Source: Nectonema munidae (lineage: Eukaryota > Nematomorpha > Nectonematoida > Nectonematidae). From it: a stretch of 64,000 bases of DNA. The notes under the pieces are model-generated. The model saw only the letters and a program-made list of their open reading frames with translations, was not told where the DNA came from and searched no databases. Below are positions 15,001-23,200 of the stretch, one piece after another; positions within the stretch are counted from its first letter, which is position 1; every line of letters begins with the position of its first letter. Where the stretch lies: contig JAUIRK010000836.1 in the NCBI GenBank assembly GCA_030549495.1, positions 1 to 64,000 of the forward strand. The letters run 5' to 3'. The position numbers and the translations under genes were made by a program.

Positions 15001-18000
15001 CATAAAACATAGAAATTAACGCCATCTATAATCTTCATAAACGATGGTTTTTTTGGGGGAATTACGATCATATTGTTGGATAACACAATCATAAGTCATA
15101 ATTATTAACATTTTACTTCAAAAAATGGTCAATTTATTTAAGCTTCTACGACATCTTTCACCTAATACAAATTAGGTGAAAAAATTCTGTTTTTTCAAAT
15201 ATCACAATAAAAATCTAGACCACTCGGAATATACAATGGTTATTTGATGTATTTCCGATTTTCTATATAGAGCACTCTCCAGTTTTTGGTTTTTATATAA
15301 ATGTTCAATCCTACAAAGTATACAGCTTTTTTACATCTGATGTAAACCTCTATAGAATAGTAGAACGTTTTCTTCTATAAAATCATGCTCTATGTTCTGT
15401 TTCATAATTGCGCTTGATAATAATCGCCAACAAAAAATAAGTTCTCACAAAAGATTTTCATAAAAAAACTAGTGGTGGTTTAATAAACAGATCTTGGCTT
15501 TTTATTTGCCTTATTGAATACCTCGCAACATATATTAAGAGAATTGTTAGATGATATACTCTCTTCGTATCATATGGTGATGTACACTACAGTGCATCAA
15601 TTATGAAACAATAGAGGAGTCAAGAAACTGCTTTCTCGTAATACTGGCTTCAAGGACAAAAAAATTCCTTTATAAATTCAAACATAAAAGATTCATATTG
15701 TGTTTGGATAAGAAAAAAAGACATGAGCAAAAGACATTTAACACTGGGAGACGAGCAAAATAGAGATGAATGAAGACGCAAAATAATGAGATATTAGTTT
15801 AATTTTGTCTAAAATGGCATAGTAGTAAAAACCCGCTAAAGCTTAGCGTGATGGAACATTAGCCGTAAAACTGATTACTATTAATGTATTATTGTGTTTG
15901 GATAAGAATGCGCTACAGCAGAATTTATGGAACGTTGTGGCGAACAAATGTGGAAAATTTCCAAAAAAACAATTAAGCCTGTTTATGTGTTATCTAGTAA
16001 ACATCTTTCAAGAATTGATACGTTAGGACCAAAAAAAGCGTGAATCAATAATCAATAATATTGAGCGTTTTCAATAATTTTCACAAACTTTCTTGGCATT
16101 GCTGCTAATAAAAGCCGGGTGATTATGAAGGCAAACGATTCGAGTGCGTATCCCTTCCAGTTGGTTGTAAAAGGAGGAAGGAAATGTTTAATAAGACATC
16201 TAACTTTACTTTTAGCCGAAAAATGTATGGTAATTATAAGCCAAAATTAATTTATTCGTTTATCTACTCCTTGAAACTTGTTATCTTTTTACGGCTTCAC
16301 TAGTACTAGTGAAACTATTACCTCATATACTCTAAGACAGGGGCGGGTAACCTTTTCAGAGTGAGGGCCAGATGAGACTTTTGGAAGGAGATTGCGGGCC
16401 GGAGTGAAAAACGAAATCTCAGAATTACTATATTTTGTATAATACATTGATTACATTTAAAATTACATCAATTTTATCAATTTATCATTGATTTTGTATA
16501 ATACATTGATTGAAAAACATGAATAAATTGTACAAAAAGTGCATTGAACACTCTACAAATCAATGAGACTGCTGGTTCTCTTTGCCATGAAGAAGTATTT
16601 CCATGTCTGGCTCGATGGTTGAGGAAATTTATTTATTTGGAAACTTAAAATTTATTGGAATGTCTTCTCTACTTTTACAATCAGGTCCGCGGGTCGGATT
16701 GCAATAATGAACCCTAGTAGGGTGGCGGCCCGTACGATAAGACTTCGTGGGCCGAATGTGGCCCGCGGGCCGGAGGTTGCCCGTCTTCTACTAATTGCAA
16801 GCCTAGAACAGGGGGAACAAGAAAATGCAGTGTGTGTGGGAAGTTTGCATGCAAAGAGCATACTTAATTTTTGTCTAATAACTGTAAAACCCATTTGTGA
16901 ATTGTAGGATTGAAATTTTGCATTTTTATAGCATGCATCTCTTTTTCATGAGTGCACAAGCTTTTTACTTACATCCAATAATTTACATATAAAACGAGGC
17001 ATTACATCACATGTATATATCTGTTCAAATTGTGTGTACTGAAATTAATTCCTAATTGTCTAATGAATTAACTTTACTCCATTTTAATTTCAAAAATAAA
17101 TTTTTTTAACCAGTTGACATGTTTTTATTCAAAGTATTTGTGATAGTCCTTAATGCCATCTATAAAATACTCAAAATGTTGCTTCTTGTTTGTACACAAC
17201 CATAATGCAGATTTTTAAACAGGATGAAACTTTATTCCAGTCTAAATATGATTTGGATTATAGATTTTGTCTGAAAACTTGCAGAAAGCATACAAAAGTG
17301 AAGTTTGATGATCTGAAAAAAAGATTCGTTTATTGTCTTTAAGGATTCGCTATTGCGTGAAGTCAACTTTTGTTTCCCTTCCGACTTTATAATTATTCTC
17401 AATTGGATTCAACATAAAAGTATAACGGAGGTAAAAAAAAATCACTCCATAGTTATTGGTATCGAGACAAATGTTTTTCATGAATTTTTAAAAATGGCAG
17501 CTTCTTCCATAATTATCAAGCGTTTTTGTATTCTGATTTACTGTCAGGATTTAACTTCAACTCTGCCATGAATACGAGAAATTGTTCACTGTTACAAGTA
17601 GAATTTTCAATAAGTTTTGAATAATTAATTTCTTTTTAATAATTTAATTTTAATTATAACCTTGTTATAATTAATGGCAGAAATAAGGTTTATGTTTTGG
17701 CCCCAAAAAGAAGGAACAGCTGTACTAGTTCACTGTCCAAATTTTGATCTTCCAAAATTTTTATAAAGGTGTAAATTGAAGCCAGACTTATCAATGAATA
17801 TCAATTTGTCAGGGTTAATCATGAAAGAATTGGCAATATTCAGCACTTTTCTAGATAATTTCTGGAGCATATACTCTTTCTAGCTCATGATTTAGTCAAA
17901 AGAAATCTAATCCAAAATTTTATTTATTTGTTCTGAAACTAAAGTAAACAAAGAAGTGATTGAACAATTGCCTATAAAATACTTTAATGAGCTTTGATTC

Positions 18001-20221
18001 TCGCCTGCACAACTTAAAACGTAACATTTCGTTCAAATTATCTTGTTAAAAAGGATTTGAAGGTAAAATTTGTTAATTCTGTTAAAAAGTTATTTTTTAA
18101 AAAATGTAAAAAAAAACTAATTCCAAATACACAAAGAAGCATTTGAAATAATAACAAAATCAAAATAAAAACAATAATATAAATAAAAAATGACCAATTT
18201 CAAAATGAAAAAAAACGGATTTTAAATAAAAAATGACGAATTTCAAAAATGAAAAAAAAACGAATTTAAAATGAAAAAGATAAATTGTACTTTGATCGTC
18301 CTCTTGGAGATCAAGACACGTCATGAGCACAACACTTTAGTCTTGCTCAAATGACTTACAAGACAAGAAAAATATTTCCATTCCGATGTTATCAATGGAA
18401 GGAGCGATTGCTATTTTAGCAAAGTAAACATCACGCGATTTTCAATTAAAATCAAGCAAAAATTTTGATAGAGAAGCATATTTGCATTCTGCATTATATT
18501 TACTTTTCTTCTCTTTTAACTTTAATTTCTGTATATATATAATATATAATATTGTTTTCTTCAAATAATGTTACTTTCATCAATGAAGATAGGGCTTTTC
18601 AATTTATAAAATAAGTTTGTCTTTACGTGTCTCTGTCAAAAAATGAGATGTGTTGCTTGCAAAAAAAGATTGACTTGTTTTCATTACAAATAAAAAATGA
18701 ATTTTGACGACCAATGTTATCAATGCATCATACGGGGAAAATTGCTGGCTAGCTCTATTTCAATCGAAGAGGGCTCAGTTGATGGCATTCAAGAATTTTG
18801 TATACTCTCATTCGAACAGAACACAAAATGAAACTTTGTCTGACAGCTAAAATCTAAATTTAATAACTTGATTGTGCTTTGAGTTGAGTGCACGAACAAG
18901 CAGTCACATTGTTCTTCAGACATAGGCCCCACATAGTTCTTTAAATACGAAAAACTCTACCTGTTGGACCTTTTTCTCATATGCCATATTTCTACCTGCT
19001 TTACTTCGGAATCATTTCCGAGCTATTGATTTCATGCAAAGGGAAAAACACTAATCTAAACAGAAATTCTGTGTTTTAAACTGCAAAGACGACCTTTTTC
19101 AGTAAACATTCTTTGAAGAATGAAACAAAGAGCATATTACCTTAAAACATATATTGAACAAATTCGTATCTCCCTCAACTGTTCACAAGTAAGGAATAAC
19201 TATTATTTTTTAAATTAATCTTTCTAAAATTCTTTCAATTAAGTCAAAAAGAAATTTTTTTTGAAAGATAAGTTCTTTCATTTTTATTAGTTTATGTGAG
19301 ATTTTAATATTTTTTCCAAAATTGAAATAAACTTACTAATAAATGCTTTATGCATTGCTTTTTGTTGAAGCAAAGTCCTTGAGGTATGTAGATGGAATTA
19401 TCAAAGTGGAGAGATGATTCGTCAGCTTTTATAAATGATATAACTTCATCTTGATGTTCTGTCAAATTGAACCAATAAGAACCTGTAAAATTTAAATTTG
19501 AAATATCTTAATAATCCAAATATAATATAATTTGAGGATATTTTATACCTTAAGAATATCAAGTATTACTTAGATTGTATATCAAATAGTCGTCTGTCTA
19601 TTTGTATTTATGATTTGAGTAATCAAAATTTGGTCAAATTTTAAGTTTCATTTTTGTACCTTTTCTCATCAAATAGCTTTATTTAATAACAAAGTAAAGA
19701 GAAAAATATAATATCATTTATTGATAAGAAAAAAGCAAATTTCCATACTAAAAATAAGATGATATTCTTGTTAAATTAAATTTTCTAAGTCATTATCATG
19801 ATTTTCTTTCCTATATAGATAGATGGATCAAATGATTTAACATAATATATTGGAAATATAAAGTTTGATGTAGGCTAACTAGAACCAAATCTTTCACACA
19901 TATGCGTAACATAGTCGTAATTTAGTTTGAATATAATAAAAGTTTATGTAAAAGAATTCGTAATATCGAATATCGTTGATTAGAGAACAAAGTTTAAAAG
20001 ACAGAAGAAATGATCGAATCGCTATGCTTGGTAAATAAAGACATTACCTGAAAAATGGGAAAATGATGATAGTTTTTTTCAATAAACGAGATTTATATCA
20101 AAGTACAAAAAAGGAGAAAATGGTATCAAAAAAAAATGTTACTTGTTCTTTGACAGAGCACAGCGAAGAAAAAATAAACGAAAGTCGTTTTTGTGGTTGC
20201 AAAATTTCGTGGAATCGTCAT
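42..20221 (-). CDS. Multi-exon NIDO-AMOP-EGF extracellular protein (mucin-4/SUSD2/Mesh-like), 3' end outside window
   Basis: I assembled this gene from 16 coding exons, listed separately, because no single long frame exists. All 15 junctions have GT/AG signals and compatible phases, and the sum is 2380 nt (793 codons plus 1 nt). The order is signal peptide (about 1-25), NIDO (about 50-260), AMOP (about 280-370), a Cys-rich linker ending in a degenerate TFDG-like motif, a charged linker, a Cys-rich EGF-like module with GDGFKC, and a calcium-binding EGF starting DKDEC. The family consists of secreted or single-pass proteins of epithelial surfaces and junctions. Vertebrate MUC4 has NIDO-AMOP-vWD-EGF, while SUSD2 and insect Mesh end in sushi repeats. 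The EGF tail favours the MUC4 plan. No transmembrane segment is visible, since the end lies left of position 42. The introns, up to 5.2 kb, are full of transposon remains. Exon calls are inferred from sequence alone; the exons at 7303-7765 are the weakest. Confidence 0.8.
158..277 (-). CDS. NIDO-AMOP gene exon 15: calcium-binding EGF
   Basis: The exon encodes DKDECEDSVCRNATCIN, then FPGYICQCSTG and a final C. The D-x-D-E-C start and the N, F-x-G-Y/F-x-C-x-C and closing C pattern identify a calcium-binding EGF. The first codon is completed by the G of exon 14, giving KCVDKDEC, a standard EGF-EGF junction. It is a phase 1-1 exon as usual for EGF modules. The donor (GAAG|GTTCGA) is weak. Confidence 0.8.
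747..2280 (-). pseudogene. Decayed vWD-like domain, split by a hAT insertion
   Basis: On both sides of the hAT element (2214-2280 and 747-1056) the same frame stays open across the target-site copy. It reads CIESGFCDALVI and, after the hAT, RYNGDVVCVRKKADLVVGGK. Farther on, past one in-frame stop near 860, comes VKSFGGRHNNKSRDKF. The order of a G-D-x-V strand, a V-x-G-K turn and a later G-x-x-N-N-x-x-D-x-F block resembles a vWD domain. It lies in the intron between exons 14 and 15 of the NIDO-AMOP gene. It could be a lost vWD exon of this gene, a stray fragment of another gene, or chance similarity. Confidence 0.35.
1057..2213 (-). mobile_element. hAT DNA transposon copy, 1157 bp, with 8-bp target duplication
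   Basis: The element is bounded by the 8-bp direct repeat CTAATAAC (1049-1056 and 2214-2221). Its ends are imperfect inverted repeats: CAGGACGATGAAAA on the left, and AAGGGCGAGTAAAA when the right end is read inward. The minus strand near 1150-1340 encodes VERSFSKLEKLLENDR, the hAT C-terminal dimerisation motif. The rest of the transposase is missing, so this is a deleted, immobile copy. The motif TTGACTTTATTGAC recurs near the right end. Confidence 0.8.
2405..2570 (-). CDS. NIDO-AMOP gene exon 14: EGF-like module
   Basis: The exon encodes GHCECDELHFGKKCEH, then a Cys series ending IVCDTCPKYAIGDGFKCV. The G-K-K-C-E and G-D-G-x-x-C motifs match the EGF module that follows the CDC block in MUC4. 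The acceptor is a good pyrimidine tract (ccttttttgcgcag) and the donor is TTG|GTATCA. Phase 0 in, phase 1 out. Confidence 0.8.
3982..4216 (-). CDS. NIDO-AMOP gene exon 13: pre-EGF region with CDC motif
   Basis: The exon encodes about 78 residues. The end holds NIVICDCGKFGKCQPM, which matches the V-V-C-x-C-x(4)-C block that precedes the first EGF of MUC4. The acceptor is attttttacag and the donor CCCAG|GTTTCT. Phase 2 in, phase 0 out. Confidence 0.72.
5467..5629 (-). CDS. NIDO-AMOP gene exon 12: beta-rich linker before EGF
   Basis: The exon encodes DGKRITGPPYVVLNVKEMA and SFDSYDDNVGFIIS, a short Ig-like or cadherin-like beta pattern that resembles the MUC4 linker with N-G-G-R-V-I at the same place. 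The acceptor is tttatttatag and the donor GGAAA|GTATAT. Phase 1 in, phase 2 out. Confidence 0.65.
6030..6480 (-). mobile_element. Fragment of a LINE reverse transcriptase (CR1/Jockey type)
   Basis: The minus strand encodes FLDITKAFDS near 6298-6329, the RT motif A, and LYADNVNISVSG near 6033-6075, the position of the catalytic Y-A-D-D box with the second Asp replaced by Asn. A QFGFR-like upstream motif is also recognisable. The frames are interrupted and both ends of the LINE are missing. It sits in the intron between exons 11 and 12 of the NIDO-AMOP gene. Confidence 0.65.
7303..7577 (-). CDS. NIDO-AMOP gene exon 11: charged linker (tentative)
   Basis: A stop-free stretch of 91 codons without ATG contains LPTLHCLRCDNSYATIQSL, then a Lys/Glu-rich helix-like part (VQKKEVKYLTKIRSGKTRSK). 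It is richer in GC than the introns around it. The candidate acceptor is ttttcaaaag and the donor TTGC|GTAATT. Phase 2 in and phase 1 out fit both neighbours. By position it corresponds to the end of vWD and the linker before EGF in MUC4, but I see no clear vWD core, and other explanations remain open. Confidence 0.42.
7708..7765 (-). CDS. NIDO-AMOP gene exon 10: degenerate start of a vWD domain (tentative)
   Basis: This short exon encodes DLFTLYDGRNTWGMDLNF, which resembles the GDPH-x-x-TFDG opening of vWD domains with the GDPH part eroded. The acceptor is atctttacaag and the donor TTTC|GTAGTG. It is the only reading I found that links phase 1 of exon 9 to phase 2 of the next exon. The acceptor is weaker than the one at 7881, which would open a different frame without a vWD motif, so this exon is uncertain. 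Confidence 0.4.
8439..8581 (-). CDS. NIDO-AMOP gene exon 9: Cys cluster linking AMOP to the vWD position
   Basis: The exon encodes LYTSCCQQDLSVCQLYF followed by ATCEKYESP. In SUSD2 and MUC4 relatives the segment between AMOP and vWD has the same layout, a C-C pair, then C-x-x-Y, then C-x-x-Y-x-P. The acceptor is cccattttag and the donor ATGC|GTAAAC. Phase 2 in, phase 1 out. A hAT element (8800-9855) lies in the intron before it. Confidence 0.7.
8800..9855 (-). mobile_element. hAT (ZBED1-like) element, 1056 bp, internally deleted
   Basis: The 8-bp target repeat ATTTGGGG flanks it (8792-8799 and 9856-9863). The inverted ends are TAGGGGTGCAACGGATAG on the left and TAGAGGTGCACCGGATAG read inward from the right. 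CCGGATA motifs recur inside both ends. The minus strand from about 9760 to 9110 encodes the C-terminal part of the transposase: ATILDPRFK-like PTILNPRFKAQF at 9604 downward, then, after a frameshift, HLCTPASSVYSERLFF, the hATC dimer motif. The N-terminal half is absent. Confidence 0.85.
9975..10037 (-). CDS. NIDO-AMOP gene exon 8: short Cys-containing exon after AMOP
   Basis: This 63-nt exon encodes about 21 residues (QKYIERCLWSLEKFIQRYIC). It lies between ttctcaatag and a perfect donor (GCAG|GTAAGT) and is symmetric in phase 2, so it could be skipped without loss of frame. It sits where MUC4/SUSD2 proteins have the linker between AMOP and the next Cys cluster. Confidence 0.6.
10379..10425. 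mobile_element. Very short piggyBac-type miniature element (47 bp between TTAA sites)
   Basis: TTAA at 10375-10378 and 10426-10429 bracket a near palindrome: TTAACCCATTAAGTCCCA on the left and TTAACCAATTAAGTACCA read inward from the right. TTAA target sites and C-rich ends are typical of piggyBac. A related one-sided start, TTAACCCATTACACCC, occurs near 59070. Confidence 0.55.
10800..10916 (-). CDS. NIDO-AMOP gene exon 7: second half of AMOP
   Basis: The exon begins FNTEENCAISKN and contains KFKCCYSKHDYSLIS, matching the AMOP pattern of a C, then C-C-Y, then a short loop and a hydrophobic pair. Together with exon 6 it supplies the disulphide pattern of the domain. The donor GTAAGTTTG is strong; the acceptor (caatcaag) ends in AAG. 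The exon is symmetric (phase 2 to 2, 117 nt). Confidence 0.75.
11205..11328. mobile_element. piggyBac-type miniature element, 124 bp
   Basis: The TTAA target site is duplicated at 11201-11204 and 11329-11332. The inverted ends are CCCTTTCGTGACCAG and CCCTTTGGAGACCAG (read inward). There is no coding capacity. It lies in the intron between exons 6 and 5 of the NIDO-AMOP gene. Confidence 0.75.
11422..11599 (-). CDS. NIDO-AMOP gene exon 6: first half of AMOP
   Basis: The exon ends in ERCPCNFVQASLDK, the C-P-C-x(4)-A-x-x-D signature of AMOP domains (adhesion-associated domain in MUC4 and other proteins). Upstream residues include KVKNCFSNY. The acceptor is ttcctttgcag and the donor AAAAA|GTAAGA. 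Phase 1 in, phase 2 out. Confidence 0.8.
12502..12730 (-). CDS. NIDO-AMOP gene exon 5: end of NIDO
   Basis: The exon opens with MGNQKMSFQFVLSMNEEENN and continues VRIWFLFSNQSG, the usual last NIDO strands (F-Q-x-x-L followed by an aromatic-rich strand). Its tail (about 30 residues) leads to the AMOP domain. The acceptor is cactttcag and the donor is GATG|GTTAGT. Phase 0 in, phase 1 out. Confidence 0.78.
13525..13648 (-). CDS. NIDO-AMOP gene exon 4: NIDO domain middle
   Basis: The exon encodes about 41 residues including FLAIVTWNKVVLH, which fits the conserved NIDO strand with a T-W pair. The acceptor is ttattcttag and the donor is CAC|GTAAGG. Phase 2 in and phase 0 out agree with both neighbours. 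Confidence 0.78.
13893..14134 (-). CDS. NIDO-AMOP gene exon 3: NIDO domain core
   Basis: The exon encodes VNTNGFISTQAPF and, about 20 residues on, FFFPLWADWMDNEFE. These match the two hallmark NIDO segments (V-N-x-N-G-F-I-S and a later P-x-W-A-D). NIDO domains occur in nidogen, tectorin, MUC4, SUSD2 and Mesh as extracellular interaction modules. The acceptor is ttgtttcaag and the donor is TTCAA|GTGAGA, with phase 0 in and phase 2 out. Confidence 0.82.
14403..14835. repeat. 20-bp minisatellite (about 16 copies) plus unique 70-bp end; left arm of an inverted repeat
   Basis: Units of the form TTTTTTCATTTCAAATTCGTC repeat with small variation from about 14403 to 14740. They are followed by a segment containing ATTTCAAATGCTTCTC and TTTGGAATTAGTTTT. 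Both the unit and this segment reappear in reverse complement at 18060-18295. No gene or CRISPR-type spacer is present. It lies in the long intron 2 of the NIDO-AMOP gene. Confidence 0.8.
16338..16790. mobile_element. Non-autonomous hAT-like element, degenerate
   Basis: The left end CAGGGGCGGGTAACCTTTT and the right end, read inward as AGACGGGCAACCTCCGG, are imperfect inverted repeats. The G+C-rich ends with GGGCC blocks stand out from the AT-rich intron, and the left end resembles that of the complete hAT at 51127. There is no clear 8-bp target repeat and no transposase frame. Confidence 0.5.
18060..18295. repeat. Right inverted arm matching the minisatellite at 14403-14835
   Basis: The stretch contains ACTAATTCCAAATAC and GAAGCATTTGAAAT, followed by four to five units of ACGAATTTCAAAATGAAAAA. 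It is the reverse complement of the left arm but shorter. The 3.2 kb between the arms holds a G+C-rich hAT relic and no gene. Confidence 0.7.
19337..19482 (-). CDS. NIDO-AMOP gene exon 2: N-terminal region before NIDO
   Basis: The exon is bounded by a good acceptor (tttacag) and a strong donor (GTAAGTTT). It encodes about 48 residues including SYWFNLTEHQDEV and IPQGLCFNKKQC, entering in phase 1 and leaving in phase 0. Only one frame is open between the splice sites. It should form the first strands that lead into the NIDO core. The following intron is 5.2 kb. Confidence 0.7.
20143..20221 (-). CDS. NIDO-AMOP gene exon 1: start codon and signal peptide
   Basis: The ATG at 20221 opens a 26-codon stretch, MTIPRNFATTK followed by a hydrophobic core TFVYFFFAVLC. 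This looks like a signal peptide for entry into the secretory pathway. The frame would meet a stop soon after a GT at 20142, so splicing is expected there (ACAA|GTAACA). It leaves phase 1, which matches exon 2. The 5' UTR and promoter to the right were not resolved. Confidence 0.65.
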
Positions 20222-20299
20222 TTTACTTTCTCCTATCCTCAAAAAATACAGTAGAAGTAAATAAAGAATGACATAGTGATGATATTGCAATTCGCATCC

Positions 20300-23200
20300 T
20301 TATTCATGGGTAGGCTTACTTTATGAATGGAAAATACTCGGACGGAAAAAACATTTCGAAGCCCATGGTTCGGTTTGAAAGCTTTTTTTATTTATAAGAG
20401 ATACGGCTCCAAATTACGTAAAAAACCAAAATCACGGCAAATATGGAAGAAGTTCAGCCCGATTATTTGAATTTAACAAGTTAAAGGCTGTTACTTGAGT
20501 GATAGTAATTCACTTAATATTCTAAGATAGCATATTCAATCTGAAATTTCAGACACCACTTCTAAGACATGTATTCGATTTAAATCAATAAAGAATAATA
20601 TAATGTAATTATTGAAAATATTCTTTTAATTTTTTTTAATATATTTAATTCTATAACTTCTCTGAAACTTTGTTGAACAATGGAAGAAAAATTTAAATTA
20701 AAAAAAAAACATTAATATCATTTATGCACATTTTATATTTTAATTTCTTTCTAATTGTATATTTTGTCTGAAACTTTTCCGCGTGAATTGGCATGCAAGC
20801 GTAAATTATTCAAAAATGTCAAGTTACCAATTCAAGTTACAATTTTTATGAATCTGTGTTTTGGTATACGGTTATGTGCGTTGGCATTGTGCTTTTTTAC
20901 AGTAGTTAATTAACTTATTTGTTCGTTTTTTATTAACTTAGTTAATTAGGGCATAGGAGTTCCCAAATTTGGGTAAAAGTGAAACCTTGGGGCAAAGAGC
21001 TTTTTTATTCACTAATAAAACTACATGAGTATGCTGTCTAAACGCCAAATCATCAAGTAAATTCCTTCTAGAAAAATCATTTTATTCATTAATTAAAATA
21101 TAGATGATTTTATTTCAGCAATTATTTCATAATTTTTATCGTATGGAATCCATCTCTATGACTGTATTTTAAATATTCATTTAAAAACATTTTAAATCAA
21201 AGAACATAAGATTTTTTATTCAAAGTACATAACCTTGAACTGAAGTTGTATTTTTGGAGGATTATTTGAAAAGTTCGACGACACAAGTTAGATAGTTAAG
21301 GGTTTGAGAGCTAAAATTTTTGTTTAGAGGTCAATGACATGAAAACCCTAAAAAATAACGCGATTAAAATGCATAGCTAAAATATTTAATAACCACAAAT
21401 ACTGAGGATTATAACCGAAATTTGGAACACAAAGCTTTTTTAAATAAGTATTCAGGTATTAATGGATTTAATTATACATAAATAGATACCCTACATTTAA
21501 AATATATTATATTTATTGTGAAAACAAAAAGTCCGCAATATACTTAAACGTAAAATAATGAAATAATATAAAATTTTGGTTTGGCAAAAAAAGGCTAAAT
21601 AACACTATGCATAAAAATAATTACTAAAACTGGAGCTGATCATGTATAAAATTGATGATTAATATATTAACTGAAATTGTAAGCAGATATTCTTCTGAAG
21701 ATTAACTTCTGGTAGCTTCTCCATTATCACACACAGAGTTTCAGACACTAACTCGCTCAAAGATTATGATTCTGGGAGTAAGATTAGTCAAACTTTCTCC
21801 ATGACGTAATTGGGCCTATATTTTACCATTAAAGAAAAAATCATTCTGTGTGGGTGGGTGGAGGGGGGGGGGTGTCCTTATAAATATTGTCCGTGTGAAA
21901 CAAAGAATCAAAAGTTTTATACAAAGAAATAATTTTTTGTCTGAGTTACAAAGTGGCGAACAGATGAAGGAAAATTTAATAGAATTCAAAAATTCATATC
22001 CTTCATTTGGCATAAAGTTTCCATATTTGGAAAAAAAAAGCTATGAATAGAATAGCAAAATTACAATAATGAAAAATTTATTTGAAAACTCATCTAAAAT
22101 TAAAAAATATTTAAGTTTTACGATAACAAATTTTTCATACAATTAAAAAAATTTTGTAAAAAAATAATTACCAATGATCGTGAAAAAAAGATCATAAAGT
22201 AATCAATTCTTTTTTAAATATCAATTCTTTTTCATTTCAAAATGGGATTAAGCCCATTTTGAGACTTCAAATTTTTGAAGAATTTTTATGTTTCTGTGAC
22301 TTTGGGCATTATCCGTATACTCCTGTATCTGTGCTTTTGTATAAGTGTGTGTGTGTGTGTGTTGGCATGCACGTGTAAAAGTGTTTGGATGTGAAACGAT
22401 GTGTGTTGGATTGTTTGAATGTCTGTTTTTCATATAATGTTTAAAAAAAATTCAAATCTATAAAAAAAAATTTTTTTTTAAAGATACTTCAAACTCAACA
22501 TTGTGAGACACGTAATTTGTACATTATTTGTGACTTTTTACCTAAAGAAACAGGCATAATTTGAAATATAATTAACTCATTTCAAAACTTTTTGAGTGCA
22601 AACTTTTTTGAAGAAATTTAAAATTCTAAAAATGTTACTTTCTTTCAAAAATTATTATCATCCGAAAAGTTTTGACAAAATTACTGTTATTAGCACTAAT
22701 GGTAAACGAATAAAAAATTGAATGAAATTTTTATTCTTAAAAACATTGAAATATATCAAATTAATTTAAGTTTGTTTAGGAAATTTTTCACAATATTTCG
22801 GTTTGTTTCTGTTAAAAATGAAACTCTGCACATTCATATGTGCTCTTACACTACACAAACACAGACACACATATGTGTACACAACACAATCATACTACAG
22901 TCACGGAAGCATAAAATTCTTCAAAAAGTTTGTTGTCTATTGGCTTATTCCAATTGTGAACTTGAAAAAGTACGGAATCAATGATAGTGCTAATATCTGT
23001 AGATCCAATAATAAAAACAATGGTCAGAATTCAACCATATGGTGCTAAAAAAGTTGGCCAAATCTATATTCAGCCGTTTTTGCAAGATTCTTTGAAATGA
23101 ATAATTTTGATGGAAAAATTTTCTTGGTTCTATTGAAGTTTGAGAAGATAAATCATTGGTACACACATATATATATATATATCTGTTTAAAAAAATAATG

